From JBBROS01 sp963792675 (GTDB taxonomy: Bacteria; Pseudomonadota; Alphaproteobacteria; Acetobacterales; Acetobacteraceae), in contig CAWBWT010000002.1 of the NCBI GenBank assembly GCA_963792675.1, forward strand, positions 3,224,001 through 3,288,000: a DNA stretch of 64,000 nucleotides, written 5' to 3'. Positions 34,615-43,302 of the stretch are shown one piece after another; position 1 is the stretch's first letter; every line of letters starts with the position of its first letter. A program made the position numbers and the translations under genes. A model generated the notes under the pieces. That model was given only the letters and a program-made list of their open reading frames with translations. It searched no databases and was not told the DNA's origin.

Positions 34615-35490
34615 ATGCGCTTCGCTGAAATTGGTCAGCAGCTGCGGGCTTACCGGATGGAATCCGGCCTACGGGCGGAGGAAATCGCGGCGCGGCTGGG
34701 CGTGTCCCGGGCTGCATTGTATCGCTATGAAAAAGGCGAGGTCATCAAGCTCGACACGGTGAAACGCCTGGCAGAACTGCTGAAGGTGTCACCGCTCAGC
34801 CTGCTCGGGATCGGGGTCGAGTATTACGGCCGGTCGGCCGGGTACTTCGAGCGCATTCGGCAGATCGAGGAAGGCGCGGATCAGATCCTGCAGATTTCCG
34901 GCCCAACCTGCTATCTGACCACATCCGAGGCGTTCGACATGGCGCTCGAGGAGTCGCTCGCCGAGGTCGTCCGGCTACCCGGACTCGACCGGGCCGCCGC
35001 GCAGGTGACGGTCGAGCAGGTGCTGATCCTGCTGAAGGCGCGCAAGCGGGCTTACCTGCAACGTAAACCTGGCATTATTGCGCTGATCTCCGCCAAGGCC
35101 GTCAGCGACTTCCTCGAGCAAGGCCCGATGCCCAACCTGCCGCTGCCGGAGAACATGCGGGCGCGCAACCGCACCGTCGCCCGGGCCGAGATGGAGCGGA
35201 TCGCCGGACAAATGGAAACCGAGCCGATGGGCTTGCAGTTCGGCCTGCTGCGCACCGCCGAGCCGAACAGCGGCTTCATCATCCTGCGCAGCCGCGACCG
35301 GGCCACGCTGGCGGTGAACCCGTTTGCCGTGGACGGCATGCCGATGCAGCAAACCGGCGTCGCCATGATCACCGGTGCCGACGAGGCGGTGTCGGCGCAC
35401 CAACGCGTGGCCGAAGCGCTGTGGCACGATGCGCTGCGCGGGCCGGTCGCCGCCGCTGCCGTTCGGCAGATGATCGCCGAGCGCAACTGA
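34615..35490 (+). CDS. XRE-family helix-turn-helix regulator
   Basis: 291 residues from the ATG at 34615, chosen because GGAG lies 6 bases upstream; an ATG at 34591 is in frame but without such a site. Residues about 5-60 form a lambda Cro/CI-type HTH (GQQLRAYRMESGLRAEEIAARLGVSRAALYRYEKGEV). The remaining ~230 residues are a conserved effector-like domain with no motif recognised. Next to an isomerase gene, so control of that gene or itself is possible. Confidence 0.85.
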   Translation: MRFAEIGQQLRAYRMESGLRAEEIAARLGVSRAALYRYEKGEVIKLDTVKRLAELLKVSPLSLLGIGVEYYGRSAGYFERIRQIEEGADQILQISGPTCYLTTSEAFDMALEESLAEVVRLPGLDRAAAQVTVEQVLILLKARKRAYLQRKPGIIALISAKAVSDFLEQGPMPNLPLPENMRARNRTVARAEMERIAGQMETEPMGLQFGLLRTAEPNSGFIILRSRDRATLAVNPFAVDGMPMQQTGVAMITGADEAVSAHQRVAEALWHDALRGPVAAAAVRQMIAERN

Positions 35491-35620
35491 ACCAGGGATA
35501 GCAGCACGCCCGGGCGTCAACTAGGGCAGCGGATAAAGCTGCTCTCCGCTCTGTGAAGCAGAACATGATCGAAGGGATCATCCTCTAGGCGGCGCCGATG
35601 CCCCGTCTTATGGTCCGGCG

Positions 35621-36256
35621 ATGCAGCCGACGCCTCTTCCGTCCCATGACGGCGTGATCATCGAACAACAGCGGACCGTGTGGTCGGGCCGGTTCGCAGT
35701 GGATGAGGTGGCATTCCGGCACCGCCGCTTCGACGGCGCCATGTCTGGCCTGCGCACCTGGGAGTTGTTCCGCCGCGGCCGCGCCGCCGCGCTGCTGCCC
35801 TACGATCCCTGGACCGACCAGGTCGTCCTAATCGAGCAGTTCCGCCTGCCGGCGCTGGCCGCCGGCGTCGACCCGGTCATGGTCGAGATCCCGGCCGGCT
35901 TGTGCGACGGCGCCGAGACGCCCGAAACCACCGCCCGCCGCGAAGCCGAGGAGGAGATGGGTCTCGCCGCCGACCTTGTGCTGCCGATGCTCGACGTCGT
36001 GCTCACGGCCGGCGGCAGCGACGAGCGATGCACCATCATGGCCGGCCGGGTCCGGGCGCCGGCGGTGGGGTCGGACGGCATCGCCGGCAGTGCCGGCCTC
36101 GCCGCCGAGCACGAGGACATCAGGGTGCGGGTGCTGTCCGCGACGGAGGCCATCGAGAACGCCGCCGACGGGCACTATGCCAACTCCGTCACCGCCTTGG
36201 CGCTGCTCTGGCTCGGCGCCCGTCGCGACCGGCTCCGTGCGGGGTGGCAGGCATGA
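35621..36256 (+). CDS. Nudix hydrolase, ADP-ribose pyrophosphatase type
   Basis: 211 residues. Nudix box GLCDGAETPETTARREAEEEMGL (about 88-110) with the REAEEE metal site, and LIEQFRLPALAAG before it as in NudF-type ADP-ribose pyrophosphatases. Its stop overlaps the start of the AlaX-like gene, so four genes to metC are coupled. Confidence 0.88.
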   Translation: MQPTPLPSHDGVIIEQQRTVWSGRFAVDEVAFRHRRFDGAMSGLRTWELFRRGRAAALLPYDPWTDQVVLIEQFRLPALAAGVDPVMVEIPAGLCDGAETPETTARREAEEEMGLAADLVLPMLDVVLTAGGSDERCTIMAGRVRAPAVGSDGIAGSAGLAAEHEDIRVRVLSATEAIENAADGHYANSVTALALLWLGARRDRLRAGWQA

Positions 36257-36969
36257 CCGAGCGCCTGTTCCTGGACGAGCCGACCTTGCAGCAGGCGCGG
36301 GCGACGGTGGTCTCGGCCGAACCGGACGGCGTCGTGCTCGACCGCTCGCCGTTCTATCCCCGCGCCGGCGGTCAGCCCGGCGACTCCGGACGCCTCGACT
36401 GGGATGGCGGATCCATGCCGGTGATCGAGGCGCGCAAAGGCGAGGGCGAAGCGATCCTGCACGCCGCCCCGCCCGGCGCCGCGCTGCCGCTCCCCGGCAC
36501 CGTCGTCGACGCCGTGATCGACTGGCCGCGCCGGCTCGCCCATATGAGGATGCACACCGCGCTGCATCTGTTGTGCAGCCTGCTGCCGGGCGTTGCGGTG
36601 ACGGGCGGGCAGATCGGCGCCGACCGCTCCCGCCTCGACGTCGATCTTCCGGCCGCGCCCGACAAGGCCGCGCTCGAGCAGGGCTTCGCCGCGCTCGTCG
36701 CCGCCGACCATCCGGTCACCGCAGAATGGGTCGATGAGAGCGTGCTCGACAGCAACCCGGGCCTGGTGCGGACGCTGTCTGTGCAGCCGCCGCGCGGCAG
36801 CGGCCGGCTGCGGCTGGTGCGGATAGGCGGCGCCGAGGCCCCGGTCGACCTGCAGCCCTGCGGCGGCACCCACGTCGCCCGCACCGGGCTGATCGGCCGG
36901 GTCGTCGTGCTGAAGATCGAGAACAAGGGCCGGCAGAACCGCCGCATCGCGATCGGCTTGGAGGCGTGA
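36253..36969 (+). CDS. Alanyl-tRNA editing protein, AlaX type
   Basis: 238 residues of the free-standing AlaRS editing domain. Zinc site formed by HTALHLL (about 99-103) and CGGTHV (about 210-214); N-terminal FYPRAGGQPGDSG is the editing fold hallmark. Hydrolyses mischarged Ser- or Gly-tRNA(Ala). Overlaps both neighbours by 4 bases or less. Confidence 0.92.
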   Translation: MTERLFLDEPTLQQARATVVSAEPDGVVLDRSPFYPRAGGQPGDSGRLDWDGGSMPVIEARKGEGEAILHAAPPGAALPLPGTVVDAVIDWPRRLAHMRMHTALHLLCSLLPGVAVTGGQIGADRSRLDVDLPAAPDKAALEQGFAALVAADHPVTAEWVDESVLDSNPGLVRTLSVQPPRGSGRLRLVRIGGAEAPVDLQPCGGTHVARTGLIGRVVVLKIENKGRQNRRIAIGLEA

Positions 36970-37802
36970 TGGAACCGCTGGTCTCGACCGATTGGCTGGC
37001 CCACGAACTCGGGGCGCCCGACCTCGTCGTGTTCGACGCCACCAAATACCTGCCGAACGAGCACCGGGACGGCGCCGCGCTGTTTGCCGAGCGGCACATT
37101 CCGGGCGCCCGGTTCTTCGACATCGACGTGATCGCCGACCCCGACACCAGCCTGCCGCACATGGTTCCCAGCTCCGGGCGGTTCGAGCGGCTGATGGGAG
37201 CGCTCGGCGTGTCGAACGCCAGCCGCGTCGTGTTCTACGACCAGAAGGGTATCGCCAGCTCCGCCCGCGGTTGGTGGCTCATGGGCCTGTTCGGGCACGA
37301 CTCGGCGGCGGTGCTGGACGGCGGTCTGCCCAAGTGGCTCGCCGAGCACCGCCCGGTCGAAGCCGGCGAGCCGACGGCCCCGACCCCCACTCGTTTCACG
37401 GCCTCGTTCCGCGCCGGCCGCCTGCGCGGCATCGGCGACATGATCGCCCCGGATCCGGGCCGGGTCGTGCTCGACGCGCGCCCGGCCGGGCGCTTCACCG
37501 GCGCTGCCCCGGAACCGCGGCCGGGCTTGCCGTCCGGCCACATGCCCGGCAGCCGCAACGTCCCGAGCACGTCGCTGCTGAACCCCGATGGCACCATGCT
37601 GCCAGCCGAGCGGCTGCGGGCGATCTTCGCCGAACAGGGCGCGGATGGCAGCAAGCCGGTCGTCACCAGCTGCGGCACAGGCGTCACCGCCACCATCCTG
37701 TCGCTCGGGATGCTGCGCGCCGGGCTGCCAATGGGCGCCGTGTTCGACGGCTCATGGACCGAATGGGCCGGACGGCCCGATACCACGAAGGAAACCGATT
37801 GA
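36969..37802 (+). CDS. sseA: 3-mercaptopyruvate sulfurtransferase
   Basis: 277 residues, two rhodanese domains. The active loop CGTGVT in the second domain is the mercaptopyruvate type rather than thiosulfate (CRKGVT). VSTDWLAHEL, HIPGARFFDID, YDQKGIASSARGWW and GHMPGSRNVP are all family motifs. A GTG at 36966 is an alternative start. Coupled to the PLP enzyme downstream, so the pair likely handles sulfur amino acids. Confidence 0.92.
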   Translation: MEPLVSTDWLAHELGAPDLVVFDATKYLPNEHRDGAALFAERHIPGARFFDIDVIADPDTSLPHMVPSSGRFERLMGALGVSNASRVVFYDQKGIASSARGWWLMGLFGHDSAAVLDGGLPKWLAEHRPVEAGEPTAPTPTRFTASFRAGRLRGIGDMIAPDPGRVVLDARPAGRFTGAAPEPRPGLPSGHMPGSRNVPSTSLLNPDGTMLPAERLRAIFAEQGADGSKPVVTSCGTGVTATILSLGMLRAGLPMGAVFDGSWTEWAGRPDTTKETD

Positions 37803-39001
37803 TGCCCGACGACCACAGCACACGCCTCGGCCACGGCCTGGCCACGCGGCTGTCCCACGCCGGGCGGGCGGGCACCAAGGTGCGCGGCTTCGTCAACCCG
37901 CCGGTGCATCGCGGCTCGACCATGCTGCACCTCGACATCGCCGACCGGCTGGCGCGCAGCAAGATGCGGCTCGAGCAGGGCCTCGCCTACGGCACCCAGG
38001 GCAACGCCACCCACCACGCGCTGGAAGACGTCGTCGCCGAGATCGAGGGCGGAACCCGCTGTCAGATCGTCTCGACCGGGCTCGCCGCGGTCACGGTGCC
38101 GCTGCTGTGCTACTTGGGCGCCGGCGACCACTGCCTGATGCCGGACAGCGTCTATGGCCCGGCGCGCAGCTTCGCCACCGGCATGCTGCGGCGGCTCGGC
38201 ATCGAGACCACGTTCTACGACCCGGCGATCGACGCCGGCGATGCCGGCGCGCTGTTCCGCCCGAACACCAAGGTGCTCTATCTCGAGAGCCCCGGAAGCC
38301 ACACCTTCGAGGTCCAGGACGTCCCCGGCCTCGCCGCGGTCGCGCACGAGAAGGGCGCCAAGGTGCTGATGGACAACACCTGGGGCATCCATTTCTTCCA
38401 GCCGTTCCGGCACGGCGTGGACGTGTCGATCCAGGCGCTGACGAAATACGTCGTGGGACATTCCGACGTGCTGCTCGGCAGCATCACCACCAACAGTCCG
38501 GCCGATTGGCAGATCGTGCGGGAAGGCAGTCTGCAGCTCGGCCAATACGCCAGCCCTGACGATTGCTGGCTCGCCTTGCGCGGAACGCGGACCATGGCGG
38601 TGCGGCTGGAGCGGCAGATGAGATCGGGGCTCGAGGTCGCGGCGTGGTTCGCCGGGCGGCCGGAGGTGGCGCAGGTGCTGCATCCGGCGCTGCCGGGCGC
38701 GCCGGGCCACGAGTTGTGGAAGCGCGACTTCACCGGCGCCTGCAGCCTGTTCGGCGTGGTGTTCGAAGCCGATGTGACGGCCGAGGCGACCCACCGCATG
38801 ATCGACAGCCTGCAGCTGTTCGGCATCGGCGCCAGCTGGGGCGGCTACGAGAGCCTGGCCTTGCCGACCACCAACGCCATCACCCGCACCGCCGGCTCCG
38901 GCCAGTTCGACGGCCCCGCATGCCGGTTCCATATCGGCCTCGAGGACCCGGCCGACCTGATCGCCGACCTCGAGCAGGCATTCGCGGCGTTGCACGACTG
39001 A
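37802..39001 (+). CDS. metC: Cystathionine beta-lyase
   Basis: 399 residues, PLP enzyme of the Cys/Met metabolism family. PLP lysine in QALTKYVVGHSD (K215), phosphate-binding STGLAA, and YGTQGNATHHALE. The C-terminal SWGGYESLALP is typical of cystathionine beta-lyases. Cleaves cystathionine to homocysteine. ATG overlaps the sseA stop by 1 base. Confidence 0.9.
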   Translation: MPDDHSTRLGHGLATRLSHAGRAGTKVRGFVNPPVHRGSTMLHLDIADRLARSKMRLEQGLAYGTQGNATHHALEDVVAEIEGGTRCQIVSTGLAAVTVPLLCYLGAGDHCLMPDSVYGPARSFATGMLRRLGIETTFYDPAIDAGDAGALFRPNTKVLYLESPGSHTFEVQDVPGLAAVAHEKGAKVLMDNTWGIHFFQPFRHGVDVSIQALTKYVVGHSDVLLGSITTNSPADWQIVREGSLQLGQYASPDDCWLALRGTRTMAVRLERQMRSGLEVAAWFAGRPEVAQVLHPALPGAPGHELWKRDFTGACSLFGVVFEADVTAEATHRMIDSLQLFGIGASWGGYESLALPTTNAITRTAGSGQFDGPACRFHIGLEDPADLIADLEQAFAALHD

Positions 39002-39466
39002 TCAGCCGGCCGGCGCGAGCACCTGCATCGCCGCCGGCGTCAGCGCGCCGGGTCCGAACGGGTTGACGATCCGGACCCCGCCCACGACCGCGCCGTCCGC
39101 CATGTCCTCGGACAGGATCGTGCCGCACCCGCCCTCGGCTGCGGTGCACAGCAGCAGCGCGTCCCAGTACGAGGCCCGCTTCGATCCGGCCAAGTCGAGC
39201 GCCTGACGCGTCGCGGCGCCGGAGTGCGGCAGGCAGGGAAACAGGTCCAGCCAATCCCGCGCCAAGCCCGCCGCGACATCCGGCGGCAGATGCCCCTTGC
39301 GGGTCGCGACGGCATAGAACTCGGACACCGTCTGCAGGGTCAGACGGCAGTTGGCGACGGCCGCCATCCGGACCACCGTTTGCGCCATCGCCTGCTTGGC
39401 CCCGGCGGCGCGGTCGATCGAGTAAACTAGGAGGTTGGTGTCGAGCGTGAACCGCTCACCGCTCAT
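39002..39466 (-). CDS. PIN-domain toxin, VapC type
   Basis: 154 residues. PIN acids: Asp in FTLDTNLLVYS, Glu in TVSEFYAV, Asp in YWDALLL and Asp in LSEDMADG. Such proteins are RNases. Overlaps the antitoxin gene by 11 bases, and ends head-on against metC. Confidence 0.9.
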   Translation of the reverse strand: MSGERFTLDTNLLVYSIDRAAGAKQAMAQTVVRMAAVANCRLTLQTVSEFYAVATRKGHLPPDVAAGLARDWLDLFPCLPHSGAATRQALDLAGSKRASYWDALLLCTAAEGGCGTILSEDMADGAVVGGVRIVNPFGPGALTPAAMQVLAPAG

Positions 39467-39716
39467 GCAGCGCGTCCCGGTCGAGCCGACCGGCGCCGAT
39501 CTCCCAGCCGCCGTCCTGCCAAGCGCTTTGCAGGCGTTCCAGCGCCGCGTCCTGCGCCGGCGTCAGCTTGCGCGCGCCATCGACCGGAACCAGCTTCGCC
39601 ACCGGCACCCCGTTGCGGGTGATGACGAATTCCTCCCCGGCCTGCGTTGCGCGGACACAGCGGGCAAAGGTCTGATTGGCTTCGCGAAGCGTGAGCGTCG
39701 TGGTCATGTCGATCAT
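39456..39716 (-). CDS. Phd/YefM-type antitoxin
   Basis: 86 residues from the ATG at 39716 (a start at 39707 is possible). The N-terminus TLTLREANQTFARCVRATQ and FVITRNGVPVAKLVPVDG are the Phd/YefM DNA-binding fold; the tail DGGWEIGAGRLDRD would grip the toxin. It should neutralise the PIN toxin and repress the operon. Confidence 0.88.
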   Translation of the reverse strand: MIDMTTTLTLREANQTFARCVRATQAGEEFVITRNGVPVAKLVPVDGARKLTPAQDAALERLQSAWQDGGWEIGAGRLDRDALHER

Positions 39717-39736
39717 GTAGCACAGCAATGTTCTAC
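39717..39736. promoter_or_regulatory. Candidate antitoxin operator
   Basis: Inverted repeat GTAG-c-ACA-gcaa-TGT-t-CTAC directly next to the antitoxin start codon. Phd-type antitoxins bind such palindromes to repress their own operon. Predicted only. Confidence 0.45.
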
Positions 39737-39827
39737 TCGCAACCATCATCGTGCGGTTGGCCGGGATGGGCTTTGCCCGCCGGCTATCCCATGTCTCAAT
39801 GCTCTGCCCCGTTGCGAGGCCATTGCC

Positions 39828-40223
39828 ATGTCCGACACGTCCGCGCCTGCTTTGCTCGACGAGATCCGCTTCGACGCCCATGGGCTCGTGCCCGCCATCG
39901 CCCAGCAGCACGACACCGGCGAGGTGCTGATGCTGGCTTGGATGAGCCGCGAATCGGTGGCCGAGACGCTCGCCACCGGCCGGGTCTGCTATTGGAGCCG
40001 CAGCCGCGAGGCGCTGTGGCGCAAGGGCGAGACCAGCGGCCAGGTGCAGACCCTGGTGGAACTCCGAGTCGATTGCGACGCCGACACGCTGCTGCTGCTG
40101 GTGGACCAGACCGGCGTGGCCTGCCACACCGGGCGCCGGTCCTGCTTTTACCGCGCCGTGCAGGATGGCGAGCTGGTGACGATTGCCGACCCGATGGTCA
40201 CGCCGGACGAGCTGTATGGCTGA
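39828..40223 (+). CDS. hisI: Phosphoribosyl-AMP cyclohydrolase
   Basis: 131 residues, third step of histidine synthesis. VLMLAWMSRESVAETL, CYWSRSREALWRKGETSG, the magnesium site DCDADTLLL and the zinc cysteines in CHTGRRSCFY are all present. It overlaps the CobW-type GTPase gene, which may supply zinc. No other his genes are nearby. Confidence 0.94.
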   Translation: MSDTSAPALLDEIRFDAHGLVPAIAQQHDTGEVLMLAWMSRESVAETLATGRVCYWSRSREALWRKGETSGQVQTLVELRVDCDADTLLLLVDQTGVACHTGRRSCFYRAVQDGELVTIADPMVTPDELYG

Positions 40224-41211
40224 ACCGGTCCCGCTCATCGTCATCACCGGGTTCCTCGGCGCCGGCAAGTCCACCTTGCTCAATCACCTGCTGCGCCAGC
40301 CGGAGCTGGCCGGCACCGCGGTGCTCGTCAACGAGTTCGGGGAGGTCGGGCTCGATCACCTGCTGGTCGAGCGGCTGGACGAAACGACCGTGCTGCTGAA
40401 CGCCGGCTGCCTGTGCTGCACCGTGCGCGGCGACCTCGTGCGGGCGCTGCGCGACCTCGAGCCGCGGGTCGAGGCCGGCGAGGTGCGGCGCGTGGTGGTC
40501 GAGACGACCGGCCTCGCCGACCCGGCGCCGATCCTGCAGACGCTGATGGGCGACGCCTATGCGGCAACACGCTTCCGGCTGGACGGGGTCGTGACCGTGG
40601 TGGACGCGGTGCATGCGATGGAGCAGCTGGACCGGCAGGTCGAGGCCGCCAAGCAGGTCGCGGTGGCCGACCGGTTGGTGCTGACCAAAACCGATCTTGC
40701 CGACCCGGCGCCGGTGCGGGCGCGTCTCGCGGTGCTCAATCCGGCCGCGCCGATCCTGCTCGCCGATCATGGCCGCCTCGACCCGGCGCTGCTGCTGGAA
40801 GCCGGCTTCGACCCGGCCTCGCGCACGGCCGACGTGCGGGCCTGGCTCGCGGTCGACGCCTATGCCGGCCACCACCACCATCACGACCCCAATCGCCACG
40901 ACGCCGGCATCCAGGCATTCTGCATGACGTTCGACCGTCCGCTGCATTGGGAAGGCGTGGGCACCTGGCTCGAGATGCTGATCGCGACCCAGGGCGAGAA
41001 GCTGCTGCGGGTGAAGGGCATCCTGAACCTGCACGGCCAGGACCGTCCGGTGGTGATCCACGGCGTGCAGCACCTGTTCCACCCGCCCTCGCTGCTTGCC
41101 GCCTGGCCCGACGGCGACCCACGCACGAGCCGGATCGTCATGATCGTGCGCGACCTCGACCCGGCTGTGATCGAGCGCGGGCTGCAGGCCTTCGAGGACG
41201 CGGCCGTCTAG
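40216..41211 (+). CDS. CobW-family (COG0523) metal chaperone GTPase
   Basis: 331 residues. Walker A GFLGAGKST, metal motif GCLCC, VVETTGLADPAP and TKTD (NKxD-type). A His-rich loop GHHHHHDPNRHD follows the GTPase domain, then the CobW C-terminal domain with HGVQHLFHPP. Family members deliver zinc or other metals. Its overlap with hisI, a zinc enzyme, points to zinc. Confidence 0.92.
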   Translation: MAEPVPLIVITGFLGAGKSTLLNHLLRQPELAGTAVLVNEFGEVGLDHLLVERLDETTVLLNAGCLCCTVRGDLVRALRDLEPRVEAGEVRRVVVETTGLADPAPILQTLMGDAYAATRFRLDGVVTVVDAVHAMEQLDRQVEAAKQVAVADRLVLTKTDLADPAPVRARLAVLNPAAPILLADHGRLDPALLLEAGFDPASRTADVRAWLAVDAYAGHHHHHDPNRHDAGIQAFCMTFDRPLHWEGVGTWLEMLIATQGEKLLRVKGILNLHGQDRPVVIHGVQHLFHPPSLLAAWPDGDPRTSRIVMIVRDLDPAVIERGLQAFEDAAV

Positions 41212-41237
41212 TCTGGCCGCGGCCGGCCGGCGACCTG

Positions 41238-41543
41238 CTACGTGCTGACGCCAGGCAGCGGCGTAACCTTCACCGCCGCTGAGACCGGCGCCCAGCCATA
41301 CAAATGCGGGAACGGATCGTGGCCCGGCTCGCTGCGCTCCCAGCGCACGTCCAATCCCTCCGGGTCAAGCTGCACCATCACCAGGCCGCTGCGGCCGGCG
41401 AAATGCTTCTGCAGCACGAACGGCAGCTGCGCCAGCGTGCACAGATGCAGGAACGGCTCCGCCGAGAGCCCGCCCGCCTTGCACGTCGCCTCCCATTCCG
41501 CGGGTGTGGTGACGTGCAGAACCTTGCCAACAGCCGTGTCCAT
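41238..41543 (-). CDS. DUF952 family protein
   Basis: 101 residues. AEWEATCKAGGLSAEPFLHLCTLAQLPFVLQKHFAG and WERSEPGHDPFPHLYGWAPVSAAVKV match DUF952, a glutathione S-transferase-neighbour type small domain of unknown role. Convergent with the GTPase gene. Confidence 0.87.
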   Translation of the reverse strand: MDTAVGKVLHVTTPAEWEATCKAGGLSAEPFLHLCTLAQLPFVLQKHFAGRSGLVMVQLDPEGLDVRWERSEPGHDPFPHLYGWAPVSAAVKVTPLPGVST

Positions 41544-41601
41544 CGCGGTTGCTCCCTTGGCGTCGCCCCCCTATGCAGCCGGACATGACGCCGCGCAAGC
41601 A

Positions 41602-42810
41602 ATGCCGATCATTCCCGGGCCGATGATCTACGTCGTGGCCGGCGAGGCGAGCGGCGACGTGCTGGGCGCCCGCCTGATGGCGGCGATCCGGGCGCTGCAG
41701 CCGGACGCCCGGTTCGCCGGCGTCGGCGGTGCCCGCATGGCCGAACAGGGGCTCAAGACGCTGTTCCCGATGGCCGACCTCGCCGTCATGGGCATCGTCG
41801 AGGTGATCCCGCGCATCCGCCTGCTGAAGCGCCGGTTGGCCGAGGTCGAGGCCGACATCCGCCGCTGCCAGCCGGACGTCGTCGTCACCGTGGACAGCCC
41901 CGGCTTCATGCACCGCATCCTCGACATGGACGCCGCCCGGGCGACCCGCCGCATCCATTACGTGGCGCCGCAGGTCTGGGCCTGGCGCGCCCACCGGGTG
42001 CGGCACTACCCGGGGCTGTGGGACAAGCTGCTATGCCTGCTGCCATTCGAGCCGGCGTGGTTCGCGCAGCACGGTCTGGAGGGCACGTTCGTCGGCCACC
42101 CCGTGCTTGAAAGCGGCGCCGACCGCGGCGACGCCGCCCGCTTCCGCGCCGCGCACGGAATCGCCCCGGAGCAGCCGGTGCTGGTGCTGATGCCGGGCTC
42201 GCGCCGCTCCGAGGTGCCGCGGCTGCTGCCGGTGTTCGGCCGCACCCTCGCGATCCTGTCGCGGGAAGCGCCGGGACTCCGCCCGGTGCTGCCGGTTTCG
42301 GCGGTGGTGGAGGCGACGGTGCAGCGCGCCGCCGCGTCGTGGCCGATCCCGCCGATCATCGTGACGACGGTTGCGGAGAAGCACGACGCCTACGCGGCGG
42401 CCGGCGCGGCGCTGACCAAATCCGGCACCTCGACGCTGGAGTTGGCGCTGGCCGGGGTGCCGATGGCGGTCACTTACCGCGTCAACCCGCTCAGCGCGGC
42501 GATGGCCCGGCGACTGATCCAGGTGCCGCACGTCGCCATGGTGAACCTGCTGGCCAAGCGACTGCTGGTGCCGGAGCTGCTGCAGGAGGACTGCAACCCG
42601 CGCCGCCTGGCCGACACCGTGCTCCACCTGCTGCGCGACGCCGGCGCGGCGGCGGCGCAGCGGGCCGGGTTCGCCGAGGTGGTCGCGACCCTGCAGCCGG
42701 AATACGGGCCGCCGTCGCATGCTGCGGCGTGCGAGGTCCTGGCCATGTTGGCGGCGCCGATGCCGGCCCCCGGCCAAACGGGTCCGCGCCGGAAGCCGTG
42801 GTTCCGTTAG
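41602..42810 (+). CDS. lpxB: Lipid-A-disaccharide synthase
   Basis: 402 residues; joins UDP-diacylglucosamine and lipid X in lipid A synthesis. VVAGEASGDVLGARLM, FAGVGGARMAEQGL, YVAPQVWAWRAHR, LMPGSRRSEV and TKSGTSTLELAL are standard. Start 41602 used; an ATG at 41623 is also possible. The usual lpxA-lpxI partners are not in the window. Confidence 0.95.
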   Translation: MPIIPGPMIYVVAGEASGDVLGARLMAAIRALQPDARFAGVGGARMAEQGLKTLFPMADLAVMGIVEVIPRIRLLKRRLAEVEADIRRCQPDVVVTVDSPGFMHRILDMDAARATRRIHYVAPQVWAWRAHRVRHYPGLWDKLLCLLPFEPAWFAQHGLEGTFVGHPVLESGADRGDAARFRAAHGIAPEQPVLVLMPGSRRSEVPRLLPVFGRTLAILSREAPGLRPVLPVSAVVEATVQRAAASWPIPPIIVTTVAEKHDAYAAAGAALTKSGTSTLELALAGVPMAVTYRVNPLSAAMARRLIQVPHVAMVNLLAKRLLVPELLQEDCNPRRLADTVLHLLRDAGAAAAQRAGFAEVVATLQPEYGPPSHAAACEVLAMLAAPMPAPGQTGPRRKPWFR

Positions 42811-42816
42811 GCGGGT

Positions 42817-42835
42817 CTGGGGCCGCCGGCCCCAG
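42817..42835. repeat. Hairpin, extragenic repeat copy 3 / terminator
   Basis: CTGGGGCC-GCC-GGCCCCAG, a perfect 8-bp stem with 3-nt loop, in the 28 bases between the convergent lpxB and clpS genes. Same arms as the second hairpin at 5787-5805. Probably ends transcription from both sides. Confidence 0.7.
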
Positions 42836-42838
42836 CCT

Positions 42839-43162
42839 TCACTCTTCCGGCTCGGTCGTGAACAGCAGCGGATAACCCTGCTTCCGCCCGGCGTCGGTGG
42901 CGTTGGTCGCCTTCGCCTCGGCAATGTCCTTGGTGAAAACAGCGACTACGCAGACCCCGCGCTGGTGCGCCGTCATCATCACCTTGCGCGCCTGCTCCTC
43001 GCCCAGCCGGAACTCGGCCTTCAACACCCGGGTCACGAACTCGCGCGGGGTGAAGTCGTCGTTGACCAAGATGACCTTGTGCAGGCGGGGACGCTCGACC
43101 TTGATCTCGAGCTGCACCCGTGGCGGCGTCGTCGTCGTGTTGTCGTGCATCGCGGCCATCCG
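42839..43162 (-). CDS. clpS: ClpS, ClpAP adaptor
   Basis: 107 residues from the ATG at 43162; the ATG at 43153 is an alternative. Core HKVILVNDDFTPREFVTRVL and TAHQRGVCVVAVFTKDIAEAK follow the ClpS fold that picks N-degron substrates for ClpA. clpA is not adjacent. Confidence 0.9.
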   Translation of the reverse strand, partial: RMAAMHDNTTTTPPRVQLEIKVERPRLHKVILVNDDFTPREFVTRVLKAEFRLGEEQARKVMMTAHQRGVCVVAVFTKDIAEAKATNATDAGRKQGYPLLFTTEPEE

Positions 43163-43302
43163 TCGGTTTACCGAACGCATAGGTATTCGCGGCAGCGCCC
43201 GGAACAAGTCTCCGGCCGATTTCGAACGGTCGGCGACGCTCCGCGAATAAACCGGCACCTGCTCCGGTCTTGTTTGGGTAACCCACCGGACGGAGCAGTT
43301 CC

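Noticed and set aside
35560..35590. ATGATC-gaagg-GATCAT inverted repeat upstream of the Nudix gene
   Set aside because: Only 6-bp arms; possibly a degenerate relative of the palindromes near 56.5 kb but too weak to annotate.
41212..41237. GGCCGCGGCCGGCCGGC between the CobW and DUF952 genes as a terminator
   Set aside because: Low-complexity GC run, no distinct loop or T tract.
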